Positions 1 to 12,713 are shown, counted from the stretch's first letter. The stretch is DNA of 62,000 nucleotides from Chrysomallon squamiferum (GCA_012295275.1 CM022669.1:17572672-17634671), one strand, 5' to 3'. Program-made: numbers and translations. Notes: generated from the sequence alone by a model not told the origin.

Positions 1-675
1 TTCTGTTATATGTTAACAGAGTGCCCAGGTTCATGATGATTTTTTTTTCCTACGAACTTTTTGACATTCACGCATGCGCACGTACTTCTTGCCACGTCAT
101 GTATATTGTAATCAACCAGTAAAACTTGTTTTTATATTCGTGCTTATGCAATTACTCCTCGTCATTACTTGTTCTTCGAAGGAAAAACTCATCAAATAAA
201 GTTATTACAGCGGTAGCTATGAAAACGATTCAAGAATCTAATGTCAAGTGGCATATTTCTGTTTGTTTGCATATATTCAATACAAAGATGCGTTTTGATA
301 CACGTTTATGCAGTTGTATTTTGCGTACAGCAGTACGCATCAGTAGCCCGCTAGAAGTTACGCACTGTCAATCATGTGTACAGATAATATAAAGAACTGA
401 CTATTAAATTAAGTGAGAATGCCAAAAGGTTCGTAATTATGAACAAACCACACAATGGGCCGACCTACATTTGGTAACCCCCCAGTTTACTACTATTTGC
501 CAACAGAGGGCGCTGCAGAAAACACGAGCAACCATAACATGCACGACGACGCTCCGATAATAATTGCAAACTGGGAAAATTACGTGTATATATTAATCGT
601 TTAGTTATTTGCATTTTAACGTAATAAGCTAGATATATAATTATCTATTTAATTTTTGTTTTAATGTCTTAGAAA

Positions 676-714
<39 letters not shown>

Positions 715-1041
715 TAATCATTTTACATCGGTGTTGCCTTTCTACAATGACGTTGTAAAACGAACCCATGATATAACGAAAACAAGGGCGCAATAGTTCA
801 GTAATGTATATTTTTTTTATTATTTAATTAAACTATTTTAATATAGGGGTTGTTTATCACTAAAATTAATATAAAATATTTATTTTCATACTGAATTAAT
901 ATAAAATGACGAATAATAATTATTGTATAAAAACAGTGTTTGACACTGAGAAATCAGCATCCGAAATCGAACTGTATATCAATAGTTTAGTCATTTTGGA
1001 TTTTAACGTAAAATGCTAGATCGCTGCAGCTTGTATATGTA
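1..1041. other. Left flank, no gene seen
   Basis: No credible coding exon on either strand. It holds an (AC)n run at 679-712, a CTCF-like motif at 500-513, and a diverged direct repeat (about 590-635 and 978-1021) sharing a TTTAGT...TTTTAACGTAA...GCTAGAT core. Confidence 0.5.
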
Positions 1042-1165
1042 AGTACATTATATTGCATCAAGGTCAAAATGGAGTGAAGAAGGTAAAAACGAATACATTT
1101 ATTTCCGTAATTTAGAATCTACAAATCATTTCACCAAATTAATATGAAAAATACAATTAAAAAAA
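1042..1165 (+). mobile_element. LINE ORF2 fragment, copy 1
   Basis: About 115 nt nearly identical to 1647-1762. Translated in pieces it reads RSKWSEEGKNEYIYFRNLES, resembling the R-x-K-W-x-E-E-G-E-K-N-x-x-Y-F-x-N-L-E-x region between endonuclease and reverse transcriptase in L1-like LINEs. Ends in an A-rich run. Confidence 0.5.
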
Positions 1166-1499
1166 AAAAAAGAAGCGAACTGCAGTTTATACTATTCCTC
1201 TTGTGTGTTATTCAACAGTGGCGATGCGTCTTTTCTGTCACCTAGATGGGCCTTGAATTGTGGAAGTTTAATAATTATTTATTAACAGACAAAGATTCTG
1301 TCAAATTAGTAAAAGAAATAACAATCAAAACAAACAAAAAAATGACATGTCAGTATGCTGTACCATTTTATAATTTAAACAATTTAGATTTAATACCTAA
1401 AAAGGAAATCCACTTTTAGTTAATAGTCAACCGTGCTTAGAATCGTTACTTTATGGAAATTAGAAGTGTAACTGTGTATTATTATTTTTTTTTTTTTTC

Positions 1500-1960
1500 C
1501 AGCTCAAATAAAAGAAAAGCAAGATTTAGAGAAACAAATTTGTGAAATAATTACAGATTTAGAACAAAAGTAAAATACTGCCCCAGAAAATTTAGAAAGT
1601 AAGAAATGTGAACTAGCAGAACAGCGAAAAGAAAAAGCTAAAGGAAATTATATTGCATTAAGGTCAAAATGGAGTGAAGAAGGTAAAAACGAATATATTT
1701 ATTTCCGTAATTTAGAATCTACAAATCATTTCACCAAATTAATATGAAAAATACAATAAAAAAAAAAAAAAAAAAAAAAAAGGAAAAGTAATCAAAGATC
1801 AAGAAGAAATTTTAAAAGACATCAAAGCTTTTACCAGAATCTTTCTTCAGCTTTAGCGGACCCAAAAGGTGATGATATCATTGAACACATTTATCATGTT
1901 AAATTTAATAACAGGTCGATAACGGAAATAAAATATTCAGAAGTAGCATCCTTTTTTTTA
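1500..1960 (+). mobile_element. Decayed L1-like LINE ORF2 fragment, copy 2
   Basis: Pieces in the same orientation read KEKQDLEKQICEIITDLEQK, a stop, then ELAEQRKEKAKGNYIAL, RSKWSEEGKNEYIYFRNLES, an A run, KVIKDQEEILKDIKAF and (shifted) YQNLSSALADPKGDDIIEH. The order and motif spacing fit LINE ORF2 upstream of the reverse transcriptase. Stops and frameshifts show it is dead. Confidence 0.55.
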
Positions 1961-3190
1961 TACTTATGAAAAATTATAAGTGTTCGGTTCTGTTGGGTTT
2001 ACCGCCGAATTATTCATATTTTCCTGGATAGCTTTTAGCCATTTTATAGTTAGGTCAATTAATTAAAGAAATTTTCAGTGTCCAACGTTTATTTTTATAA
2101 GATATATTCCTAAATCTAATAAAACAACAGCCTGGCTGAGTAACTGGCGCCCTTAACTCTTTTAAATTGTTCTTATAAACTGGAATCACGACGTATTGCC
2201 AAAACGAAATTAACAGAAAGTTCATGATAATATTATAAATAAAAACTAGATGGTTTTTATTAAAGGAAGATATATGGGAGGAAAATATTGTGTTAAATTA
2301 TGATATTATGCGTTATTCGATACCATGGTTGTTCATAAATAAAACTTTAAAATACCTTTAATTATCATAACATCAGTTTAAAAATGGTTAAAAATGCTAT
2401 TGCAATAAACTCATTATCGAGAGTAATGAAAAATAGTTTCCTCATAAACATTCAAATTCAAAAATAAAAACAACTGCAAATGTATGTATGAATTATCACA
2501 TTTTCAAATATTTATTCCAAAGGCACAAAGTTTATTAAATTGCGTAATATAGGGCCACAATCCTGCTATTACCAATATTTTTTTTCTAGGGCAACAAAAA
2601 ATTTACTCTTTTTTAAAAAAACAAAAAAAAAAAAAAAAAAAAAAAAAAAGAATCAGAATCTGTATTTATTTTATGTTTTAAATTAACATTAGGAAAACAA
2701 AAGATCTTACCTTTGTCAGTGAGACGATCAGTTTAAAGCCTGAAGCTTCTTTCTTATTTCTGCGTTGCTTGTTTGGAAAAGAATACAAACTGAGACGGTC
2801 TAAAGTATAGGATATATAAATAAAAATAAAATTTAAAAAAAGAACGTGAAAGAAAAGGAAAAAAAGAACCAAACAAAACAAGCCAACCCCAACAAAATCT
2901 AACGAATCAGAAACTCGAACGAGATAAGACTTTTAAGAGTTACTAAGTAACATAAAAGAGGCCGCCTCATGTTTATGCGCAGCCACATTTCTATGTTTCT
3001 TGTTTCTGTTGCTGGTGAAAAAGAAAATTGTATGTAAAGTGCTTATGAAGAAGAATGTCTTAAATGATGTTTAAGTGAAAAGCAGCTACGTATGAGAGAT
3101 TATATACAATAATGGGAGTATGCTGCACTGAAGAAATACAGACTCAGTTATACGGGTTCACTAGCTCCTTTTATACTAAAACTTTGACCA

Positions 3191-3230
<40 letters not shown>

Positions 3231-3231
3231 T

Positions 3232-3262
<31 letters not shown>

Positions 3263-3518
3263 AAATAAATAATTAAATAAATAAATAAATAATTTAACTA
3301 TATTACTTGGAAATATATTTTTGCCTCCATTTTGTCCAAAGATCATGTGATCACATTTTTCCATTGGTTAGCAGACCGGTTATTTCCGCTAAATTCTATT
3401 TATTATTAAATCACTTAGAAAAAACCAAAAATATTTTATTGTTGTTCTATATCTGTTGGGCTGCCGACTTTTCTAGTTTCAAAGCTTTCAGTCAGGAAGA
3501 CATACCTGATTGCCTTTG
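1961..3518. other. Non-coding, AT-rich, no gene seen
   Basis: Contains A-runs near 2620-2649 and an (ATA)n/(AATA)n tract at 3191-3292. Short open frames here are low-complexity and have no recognisable family. Confidence 0.5.
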
Positions 3519-3745
3519 TATGCAATGAATATAGCCTCTTTACCTTCTTACAAGTTTTGATTATAGATGGACAATAGTTTATTTACCAAATATGAGTATC
3601 TGTTTATGTAATGAACATGGCCTCTTCGTAGTTTTTCTCAGTTTCTCCATGGCCTTTTCTGAATAAAACTCTGTTTATACAAACTTTCTTTAGAAATGGA
3701 CAATGGTTTATTTGCCAATATATGTTCTCCATGGCCTCTAGAGTA
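3519..3745 (+). repeat. Imperfect direct repeat, about 2 units
   Basis: Two related units share ATGyAATGAAyATrGCCTCTT and ATGGACAATrGTTTATTTrC; the second is longer and itself contains two CTCCATGGCCT elements. Confidence 0.5.
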
Positions 3746-3805
3746 GATAAGAAGATGTTTTTTGAGAAAAAAAGAAGAAAAAACCCCACGCTTATCGTTC
3801 CGAGA

Positions 3806-4392
3806 ATGGCTGATTTACGCACGATAGAATTTGTGCAGACAAATCGTGGAAAACAACAAGTTTTGTTAGATGGATTATACGTACAGTCAAATTCGCGTTG
3901 ATGAAGAAACCACATATTGGAGATGCACCAAACGACCAGTTGATAGTTTTGTTAGAAACAGCTTCGGTCATGACCATTCTCCGAATAATGAGCTTACCGT
4001 CAAGTTCGTTAGTACAACGAGAAAGATAACACAATCCCAGCATTACCCAGAGCTGTTGGATTTAACGGTTACGTGGTGACGACATGGGTGGATAAGGACG
4101 CAAGATTTCCTCTTCGCATGTGGAATCATTTCAGCCATGCTAGCCCAAGAAATAACAACAAGCTTCTTCCTCGTCGACATCCAAACCTATACAGATCTGT
4201 GGACTTGATCAAGGGGGATTAGAGAAATGCGAAAGAACAACACTGAGTGCTTCAGCTGCACCACAACCGAGGAAAAGAGGCTACCGAGATCTCGTCAACA
4301 GAGTCTGTCTCCTCAAGCAGCAACTCACTGACAGAACCAAGACACCCGTGCAGTATCTGGATGCTACTGGTCACCTCATGAAGCTGCAGTGA
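3806..4392 (+). pseudogene. FLYWCH / MULE-type transposase pseudogene
   Basis: ATG 3806 opens MADLRTIEFVQTNRGKQQVL, as in many molluscan FLYWCH proteins. After a frameshift it reads EETTYWRCTKR and HDHSPNNE, the W-x-C...H-x-H part of a FLYWCH zinc finger. Further on, another frame reads DARFPLRMWNHFSHASPRNN and HPNLYRSVDLIK, then after a stop RKRGYRDLVNRVCLLKQQL and TPVQYLDATGHLMKLQ before TGA 4390-4392. These resemble the region after the catalytic core and the C-terminus of MULE transposases. The catalytic core is missing, so this is an internally deleted, frameshifted relic. Confidence 0.62.
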
Positions 4393-4614
4393 GAGTTTTT
4401 TGTGAAATCATTTTTCTTTTTAGTTATTTAGAGACATTCACTACATTTAGTACATGGATTCATTCGATATTTGTCATATTTGCATATTTTATGCGATAAG
4501 TGACATCCATACCATCTATACAATAATAATGGTTTCCAAATAATCTGGAACAGTGCTTTATAATGACTAAGGTAACAACATGCATGTCAGTGAGACAACT
4601 GTTGTTATTTTAGC

Positions 4615-4616
<2 letters not shown>

Positions 4617-4695
<79 letters not shown>
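4617..4695. repeat. (CT)n microsatellite
   Basis: About 39 uninterrupted CT units. Confidence 0.98.
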
Positions 4696-4699
<4 letters not shown>

Positions 4700-6014
4700 A
4701 TTTATTTATTTTTACAGACCGATGTATCATATTACAATGTTGTTTCCCTGCATTGAAACTTTTTTCATCTTAACTTTATATACAGCAGTGTGAGGTTCCC
4801 ATCTCTTTTCTAAAGTATGCGAGTTAACAAAAGCGTATTTTTGATCCCACGTGAATAAAGCTTTGTTCATTTTTTTTACTTTTAGTTTTAAAATGGATTC
4901 TAAAGAAAATGCGGAGTTATGACACCTAATGCATTTTTGTGAAGTAATTTACATTCGATGTTAATACCCACACTACCTGTTTGAATTATGTACATATAAA
5001 TATATATATATAAAAGCCCCGCGGGCTATGATCTAACAAACCGTGTATTATTCTAGTACAGCGTACCACAGTATCAGTCATTCAGTTAATGACCTTTAAA
5101 TCGGTCAGAGGAAAATTCTAACATTATGCTGTCGTTAGATACAAAATATAATAAAACACTAAACCAACCTTTTTTTACGAACTGTAAATAAAACGAGGAA
5201 AAGTTAGCGTTTCGGCATACATTATAAGGAGGGCCTACTTATCACATTTTTTTGTATATTGATCGATTTAGAATTTTTGTGTCGGTGGGATTTTATCGGT
5301 TCGCTTTAAATAATGCGTGTGGTTATGCCAGCATCTGAGTTTTATCGAAAAAAGAAAACTGCAAAATAACAACAACAACAACAACAACAACAACAAATAT
5401 ATCAGACAACAAAGACAAATCAAATTTCAAATAATTATAAATATAATTTTATGAAATTAAATTTAGTAAGTATTAAAACTGTAACATGCCAAAATCCGAT
5501 ATTTATTCTTCAGCAAACAAACTGAAAATAATATCAACAAAAACAACAAAAGCAGCAACAACGATAATAACAACAACAACAACAACAACAATAATAATAA
5601 CAGAGGTTCTGTATTTATCTTCGTACGTTTTTCATTAACCAATAGGTATGTGGGCGTCTCTTCAAATGTTATTTAAAATAATTAGCGTAAAATGTAAACG
5701 CAATCCATCTTATTAAACAGAAGACATCTGACACTCTAGACGTCTATAAATATGTAATGGCTTCCCTTCCTGCCTGGGGCGACTGGATAACCAGCTTATC
5801 TTGTCTATATGTGTGAACAACAATTTCAATCACACCTTTAATAAGTCAGCGAAAAAAAGAAAAGAAAATCAAAATGTCGGCATATATCAGTGCAGTGTCT
5901 GGGCTTTGTCTTTAAGAACGAAACATAAATCAATACTGCATAGGTTCAAAAGAAATTAAATATTTGAGACAAAGTTATGGTAATAATTAATATACGAAAT
6001 ACACACATATAACA

Positions 6015-6067
<53 letters not shown>

Positions 6068-6597
6068 TAAAAATAATAATAATAATAATAATAAATAAAA
6101 TATAGTGTCTAACTTATTGTATAAATGCATTCCCTTTGTTTAAAAAACAGTTTGGTTAAAGGGAAAAAAAATTTAAAAAGACATATTATTAATATTCATG
6201 CCAACACTATTTTCTACCCTGGTTATTGATATTATGGATCTAAATATCCTGTGTTAAGAATCTCTTTCTCTGAAATTTTCTTTTCAAAGCAGACAGAAAC
6301 GAGGAAAATCTTTTTTCTTTTATTCAAAAGACATGAATCATGAAAAAAATAAAAAATAAATAACAATTCATTTCAAACGAATGAATCAGAAATAATCCCA
6401 CGTCAATAATATTTTTAGCAGACAGCTATTTTGTACATCTAAAGAAATCGTAAAAATATTACCGCTGTTTATATTTTTCTATTTCCTTTCCCAGCCATTT
6501 GTGCGCCCGTCTGTCTATCTCTTATTCATTCAAACTGCCCTTTAAGAATATTTAAAAAAAAAATTCTAATCAGCATTGTTAAATGGGAGAAAACACG

Positions 6598-6600
<3 letters not shown>
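4696..6600. other. Non-coding with trinucleotide repeats
   Basis: (AAC)n at about 5370-5396 and 5571-5590, (ATA)n at 6017-6094. No coding exon recognised on either strand. Confidence 0.5.
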
Positions 6601-6601
<1 letters not shown>

Positions 6602-6636
<35 letters not shown>

Positions 6637-6644
6637 AGACACAC

Positions 6645-6712
<68 letters not shown>
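6602..6712. repeat. (CA)n followed by (GA)n compound microsatellite
   Basis: CA units at 6602-6632 then GA units at 6648-6712. It makes a long spurious RERERE open frame. Confidence 0.97.
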
Positions 6713-6714
<2 letters not shown>

Positions 6715-6879
6715 AAAATGTATTTTCTCAAAATGATCAAATTAAATTTTATTTATTACTTTTTCTCCTGCATTCATTCGTCAGGTTTTGCCATTAATCC
6801 TAACGTATGCTAGTTGTTCTGTTTGTGTGTGTAGTCACATTTTAACAAATAGAGGTGAATATTTGAACATCGTTGTCTA

Positions 6880-7110
6880 CCTACACGACGACGTCATACG
6901 TCATCTTAACACAATCCTTTGCGACTTCGTCTTGTCACAGAGACATGTCGTGGCGAACAACCACGACCACGTCTTTGTGTAACAGGTACAAATCGGAGAG
7001 TGTTGCCAAAGCGATTCAAGGAAGCTGTTACTTTGCTCACAAACGTTGTCGTCGCTCGAAGCTGACTTCATGCACGTAGTTGGTCCTCATATAAAACAAT
7101 ACTCGTGTAC
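6880..7110. promoter_or_regulatory. CRE-like island upstream of STAP
   Basis: Less AT-rich, non-repetitive stretch with GACGACGTCATACGTCAT, i.e. two overlapping CRE half-palindromes near 6888-6903. It could be a distal promoter, a 5'UTR exon or an enhancer; the sequence does not decide. Confidence 0.25.
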
Positions 7111-7219
7111 TAGTAATACTGGATGGAATACAGACGTACAGATAAAAAAAAAAAATAGATTTTGATCTTTTTTGTTTCTTTCTTTGTTTCGGTTTTTCTT
7201 ATTTTTTATTATTATTTTT

Positions 7220-7221
7220 GT

Positions 7222-7280
<59 letters not shown>

Positions 7281-7350
7281 TATATTATTTATTTATTTAT
7301 TTATTTATTTATTCATTCATTCATTCATTATTATTATTATTATTATTCAT
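7220..7350. repeat. (TTTA)n/(TTCA)n/(TTA)n microsatellite
   Basis: About 24 TTTA units, then TTCA and TTA units. Open frames over it are pure LFIY repeats and not genes. Confidence 0.97.
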
Positions 7351-7626
7351 TTTATTTTTTATCATTAATATCCTTCAACGATCTATAAATAACTACATGT
7401 CTTTCCTATATTGTAAATATACTGATAATTAATTTCATGTGACTTTCCCAACGTAGAGGCGCCATTAATATTTTTACCATTGTTATCAACGTAATAGTAG
7501 TGGTATTAGTAGTAATAACAACAACAACAATAATAATTAGAACAACAGCATCAACAATAACAACAATAATGATGAAAAAGAAACAAAGAGAAATTCAACA
7601 AAATTTGTAAGCAAACATAGTAACGA

Positions 7627-7628
<2 letters not shown>

Positions 7629-7689
<61 letters not shown>

Positions 7690-7697
7690 AAAAAAAC
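7629..7697. repeat. (ATA)n and A-run
   Basis: About 16 ATA units followed by about 18 A. Confidence 0.96.
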
Positions 7698-8283
7698 CTG
7701 CACAAATGAATGGATGGACAGATACATATCTACATGTGTATGTATCTTACACAAAGATTGTTACAATTATTTATATTTTCATATTATATTAAACGTTCAT
7801 TACTATATGCGACTAATGTTTAAATATTTCAAATCACAGAAGTTTTTTTTAAAACTTGATTTGCCTGCTAAACATATACGTGCTACTTAAAATATAGGTC
7901 AAAGATTAGATTAAAACGTGCCAAGGGCTAAACGCGAAATGTGCTGGTAACTTACGCGAAAACAAGTGTAAATATATTACCAAGTTCAAAAGATAAAATG
8001 AGAAAGATTTTAAAATAATCTAATGAATCGTAAAGGGGTCAGGTTTAATTATAAATAATAATGATAGTAAATGAAAATATGAAGACGACGAAGGAGGAAA
8101 AAAGAGTGAGAAATATATAGACCTGAATTACGTCAAAAGTTTGACATAATAAGACATGGCAAATATATTGACTCAAGAGAGAGATAGAACGGTAGCGAAA
8201 GAAAATGATAGAGAGACAAAGACAGGATGAGAGATTGACAGTATGAGGAGACAGAGAGAGAAATAGGAAAATACAGAATGAAT

Positions 8284-8286
<3 letters not shown>

Positions 8287-8366
<80 letters not shown>
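8287..8366. repeat. (GA)n microsatellite
   Basis: About 40 GA units; a second run of about 25 units lies at 8461-8511 and the ground between is also GA-rich. Confidence 0.97.
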
Positions 8367-8370
<4 letters not shown>

Positions 8371-8456
8371 AATGAGGCAACCGGGAAAGAAGAAATAGAT
8401 GGCGAGACAAGATGACACAGATATAACGTCACAGAGGGGTGAAAGATAATTACAGA

Positions 8457-8516
<60 letters not shown>

Positions 8517-8633
8517 AAAAAATAGCTGAAAGAGGAAAGTGAGACTGAAAACAACAACAACAACAACATCAACAAATAATAAATAAATAAATAAATAAAT
8601 AAATTTAACAAAAGACAGCGGGCAAAAAGTTAT

Positions 8634-8665
<32 letters not shown>

Positions 8666-8699
8666 AGAAAAAAAAAAGAAGCGTAAAGCACAATAAGAA

Positions 8700-9324
8700 A
8701 CATTATTATCTGTTTTATCGCGGCAGATCAGATTCCGTTAACGGGTATTAAATTTATTACTATGCCCTGCACAGTATTACCTGTACCACGTGTCACACGG
8801 TATACCTGTATGTTTACAGGTGACCTGCGATACGTCGTCGTCGTCGTTTGGATCGTCTTGGGGATTCACCGAGCGATGACGTAGGCCTGTTTATCTCTGA
8901 AATGTCTATTTTAACCCGAACAACTTCCTGGTTATTATAACTACGACGCAGAAGATAGGCAGTGGACGTACTGTTTTACCTGTCCTACTGAGCGTTTACC
9001 GGTTCAGGTACTTTTCTTTGAAGTTGATTAAACCGTGCTTTAAATATTATTATTATTATAGGCAACAGTTTTCATAAATCCATATACTGATAGAGAAATA
9101 TATAAAGAAAAAAAATTATATACATACATACATACATACATTTATTTATCTTCTTATCGTTTTTAGAAGACAAGAGGAATAAAATACAAAAAAACCAAAC
9201 AAACAAAAATCAACAGTTAGCGTTTTATATGAAACAGGTGTAATATATAGAATTACCTGTGTGAAATCCGTGAGATAAACGATACGAAGAGTGGATTACA
9301 AAGTGACAGTAACTGCAGTTAATC
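8700..9324 (+). promoter_or_regulatory. Probable STAP promoter and 5'UTR region
   Basis: Lies directly upstream of the STAP start and is less repetitive and more GC-rich than the flanks. It contains ACCTGT at 8779, 8804, 8978 and 9255, ACAGGT at 8816 and 9234, a CACGTG E-box at 8787-8792, an ETS-like ACTTCCTGG near 8921 and GATGACGTAGG near 8875. No clear TATA box and no transcription start could be fixed. Confidence 0.4.
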
Positions 9325-9396
9325 ATGGAAAAGGCGAAGTCTAGAAATCAAGATATGAAGTTATACGAAGGCTGGCTGGATCACAAGAGTACGAAT
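9325..9396 (+). CDS. STAP1: STAP exon 1 (start codon, residues 1-24)
   Basis: Begins at ATG 9325 and ends at donor GTAAGT. It encodes MEKAKSRNQDMKLYEGWLDH and the start of the PH domain; LYEGWLDHK matches the usual first PH strand. Phase 0 exit. It is the only in-frame ATG that gives a normal PH N-terminus. Confidence 0.85.
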
Positions 9397-9533
9397 GTAA
9401 GTAAAATAATGTATAATATACCTACCTACCTACCTACATACATACATAATACATACACACATACACACACACACACAGATATATACATACATGCACACAT
9501 ATATAACATATATATATACAGACAAAAAAAAAA

Positions 9534-9566
<33 letters not shown>

Positions 9567-10230
9567 GGTAGTAGTAGTAGTAGTAGTAGTAATAATAATA
9601 ATAATAATAAAGTTTAAAAAAAGAAAAACAAAAACAAAAATACAAATGAAGTCACAGTTACCTTATAATAAAGCAACAGTTTTTATTGTTATATTTTTGG
9701 CCATTTTCGTGAGTTGAATGTATACCCAGTGTACTGAATTAATGTGTCACGAAACCAGTTTCAAAACATAAAAAAACCTGTTCTGAAAAGATACAGTATT
9801 ACCTACAATTCATGTCAATACATGTATTAGTTTAACTGTACAAATATTATAATATATATATAGATATAGATGTATGTGTGTATGTCTCTGTATATAATCT
9901 CTCTCTCTCTATCTCTCTCTCCTTTTATATTCCATCAAAATATATTCACTTACACAATATGAATTATGTCTAGCTGCTTTGTTTTGTTTTTAAATGGCGT
10001 TCTGTAGCTCTTAATAAAAACCAAGATAATAATAACCTTTAGTCTTATTTAAACATTTGGTTTCTTACCGAAGTTCACAATCATCTCAAATAACTCTGAA
10101 TTCGAACACATTAATGCCCCAGTTCTTTTGGCATTTTGTCAAATAATACTCTGTCAATAGTATACACTGAGGTAATTGCTTTTTAAAGCTAGGTATGTCT
10201 ATTGTTGTTTTTCTCTTTTATGTGTATGAA

Positions 10231-10281
<51 letters not shown>

Positions 10282-11337
10282 GAAAACACCTCCACTGAAA
10301 ACCGCCATAGCAAAATTTCAAGGTGTCTGAGGAAGACATTCATTTTGTGAATTCATAATTACTGAAACCTAATATACATAATGTATAGTAATTATTTCAT
10401 TAGTTTTATACAGGAAATTAGTGTGACTGAAACTTTAACAATAATAAAGACACATGCATACTGTTAGGTGTGCATATATACAAATATACATGCATACATT
10501 ATCAGACACCGATTGATTATGTCAAACAGACACGTAAAAAAGTTATAGAGAGATTAAAAATAAAGTATGTTTTGGTGAATTCAACCTTATTAACGTTAAG
10601 GCTAAATTCAAACCGTATAAATATTAAAATGTAATAACGTTACATTTATACTGAAAACTATACTGATATTGTTCTGTGTAATAATAACGCTTTTAAAGTT
10701 GTATTAAAACAGTTGAAATGCTGTGTTTAAACTGTTGTATAGTCAGTCGCAAATTAAAACCGTATTAATCTTAAGTTTAAATTCAAACTTTTCTATTATT
10801 AAGATAAAATTTAAACTATAATAATATTAAGGTTACTTTCAAACTTATATAGTTACGGTTAAATTCAAACTGTATTCATTTTAACGTCAAACTGAAACTG
10901 TTACATAGTTAAAGTTAAATTCAAACTGTATTAATTTTAAGGTTAAATTCATGCTATATTAAGGCTAAAATACACATAACAACAGCAGTAACAATAAAAA
11001 CAATAACAACAACAAAAAATCAACAACAATAGCAATAACAGTAATAAAGAATATTTTTGTCTTCCCTTACATACCGCGTGGAATCATAATTAGCATAAAA
11101 TCAGATTTGTTTTGTTGACGTCTAATTGTCATTACGTCATTTCATTGTTAGCCACGTGTGATCGCGTCATAGATTACTTTCGGAGAAATAGCGAATGCAG
11201 CATCTTTAGCTTTAGATGGGTACACGTGCAAATGTCCGTTCTCGTAAAACAATCCGGTATAAAAATGAAGCAGACGGTATTTCTTAAATTATATTTTCAG
11301 ATTTTTAAAATAATCAATAGGTATAGATAATAATAAT

Positions 11338-11427
<90 letters not shown>

Positions 11428-11934
11428 CACACACAGACAAACACACACACATCTATATCTATATGTATATTATAATATTTGTACACTTAAACTAATATTC
11501 AGTTAAGGGCTGAATGACATATTAATACAGGTTGAAAATCCTTTATCCGCAATGCTTGGAACCGAAAGTGTTTCGGATTTCGGAATATTTCGGATTTTGG
11601 GATATAAGGAGACAGCCTGAGAAAATATTTAAATAATTTTGTGAATAATTCATTTTTTTGTACATTTGCAAAAGAAATCCTGTAAAATTGAAAAATAATT
11701 ATTAATTAATTTTGTCGGAAAATGCGGTTTGTATTTCAAAAAGAAAGACCGAAGGGATCCTCAAAAGATCAGTTTATTATTTGACAATACTGGTTCAGAA
11801 GTAGTTGGAAACACGTTCAGAATTTCTGAATTGCAGGGATCCTCAATTTTTTATTCTTTACCAGCAAGTGGTTCCACCTCTGGTTGGAAAATTGTTATAA
11901 TATATAATACAGCATATCACTAATCCGGATTTCT

Positions 11935-12002
<68 letters not shown>

Positions 12003-12189
12003 AGAGGACGCTGTGAAAACCGGCCTTATATTAATCCAGAGTTCTGTGTAAACCGGCCACATTTCAATGTTAACATTAAAATAACTGTGATAGTTACACA
12101 CGTGTAACCGTAGTTTTAAAACAGTCTCGGATGAATCTTAAACAAAACACTTCTTCCTAACTTCTGTTAACAGTCAAGTAAATAAAAAC

Positions 12190-12255
<66 letters not shown>

Positions 12256-12677
12256 TAAATAAAATAATAATAAAATTTTTAAAAAAAAACACGACTACCA
12301 AAGTCATTTTAATGTTAACACGAAAAAATGTTATTATATCTAAAACCTGACCTTCATTTGGTAACGCGAGTCATCCACTTTTCCAGGTCGGAAATATTTA
12401 CCTGTTAAAGTTTTGTTAAATATCTCAGTGGCATTTCTAGTCACGTTTATAGATTCCTGTTATAATCCAAGGAACGATTTGTGGGGTAAGTGGGGGTAAA
12501 CATTTGCGATCCACTATTTGAAGTAGAGGACATTAGCTAGTATGTTACTAACACATGCTGTCTGAAAAATAAGTAAGTAAATAATAATAATAATAATAAT
12601 AACAACAACAACAACAACAACAATCAAAACAACAAAATCATAATATTAAAATGTAACAACAACAACAACACCCAATA

Positions 12678-12713
<36 letters not shown>

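Noticed and set aside
7162-7432. Hydrophobic LFIYLFIY open frames that look like membrane proteins
   Set aside because: Pure (TTTA)n repeat.
8045-8693. Long minus-strand serine/leucine-repeat open frames (up to 186 codons)
   Set aside because: They are translations of (GA)n microsatellites with no domain or splice support.
11729-11923. 64-codon open frame
   Set aside because: Falls inside the Tigger-like relic and the sequence right after it; no transposase similarity.
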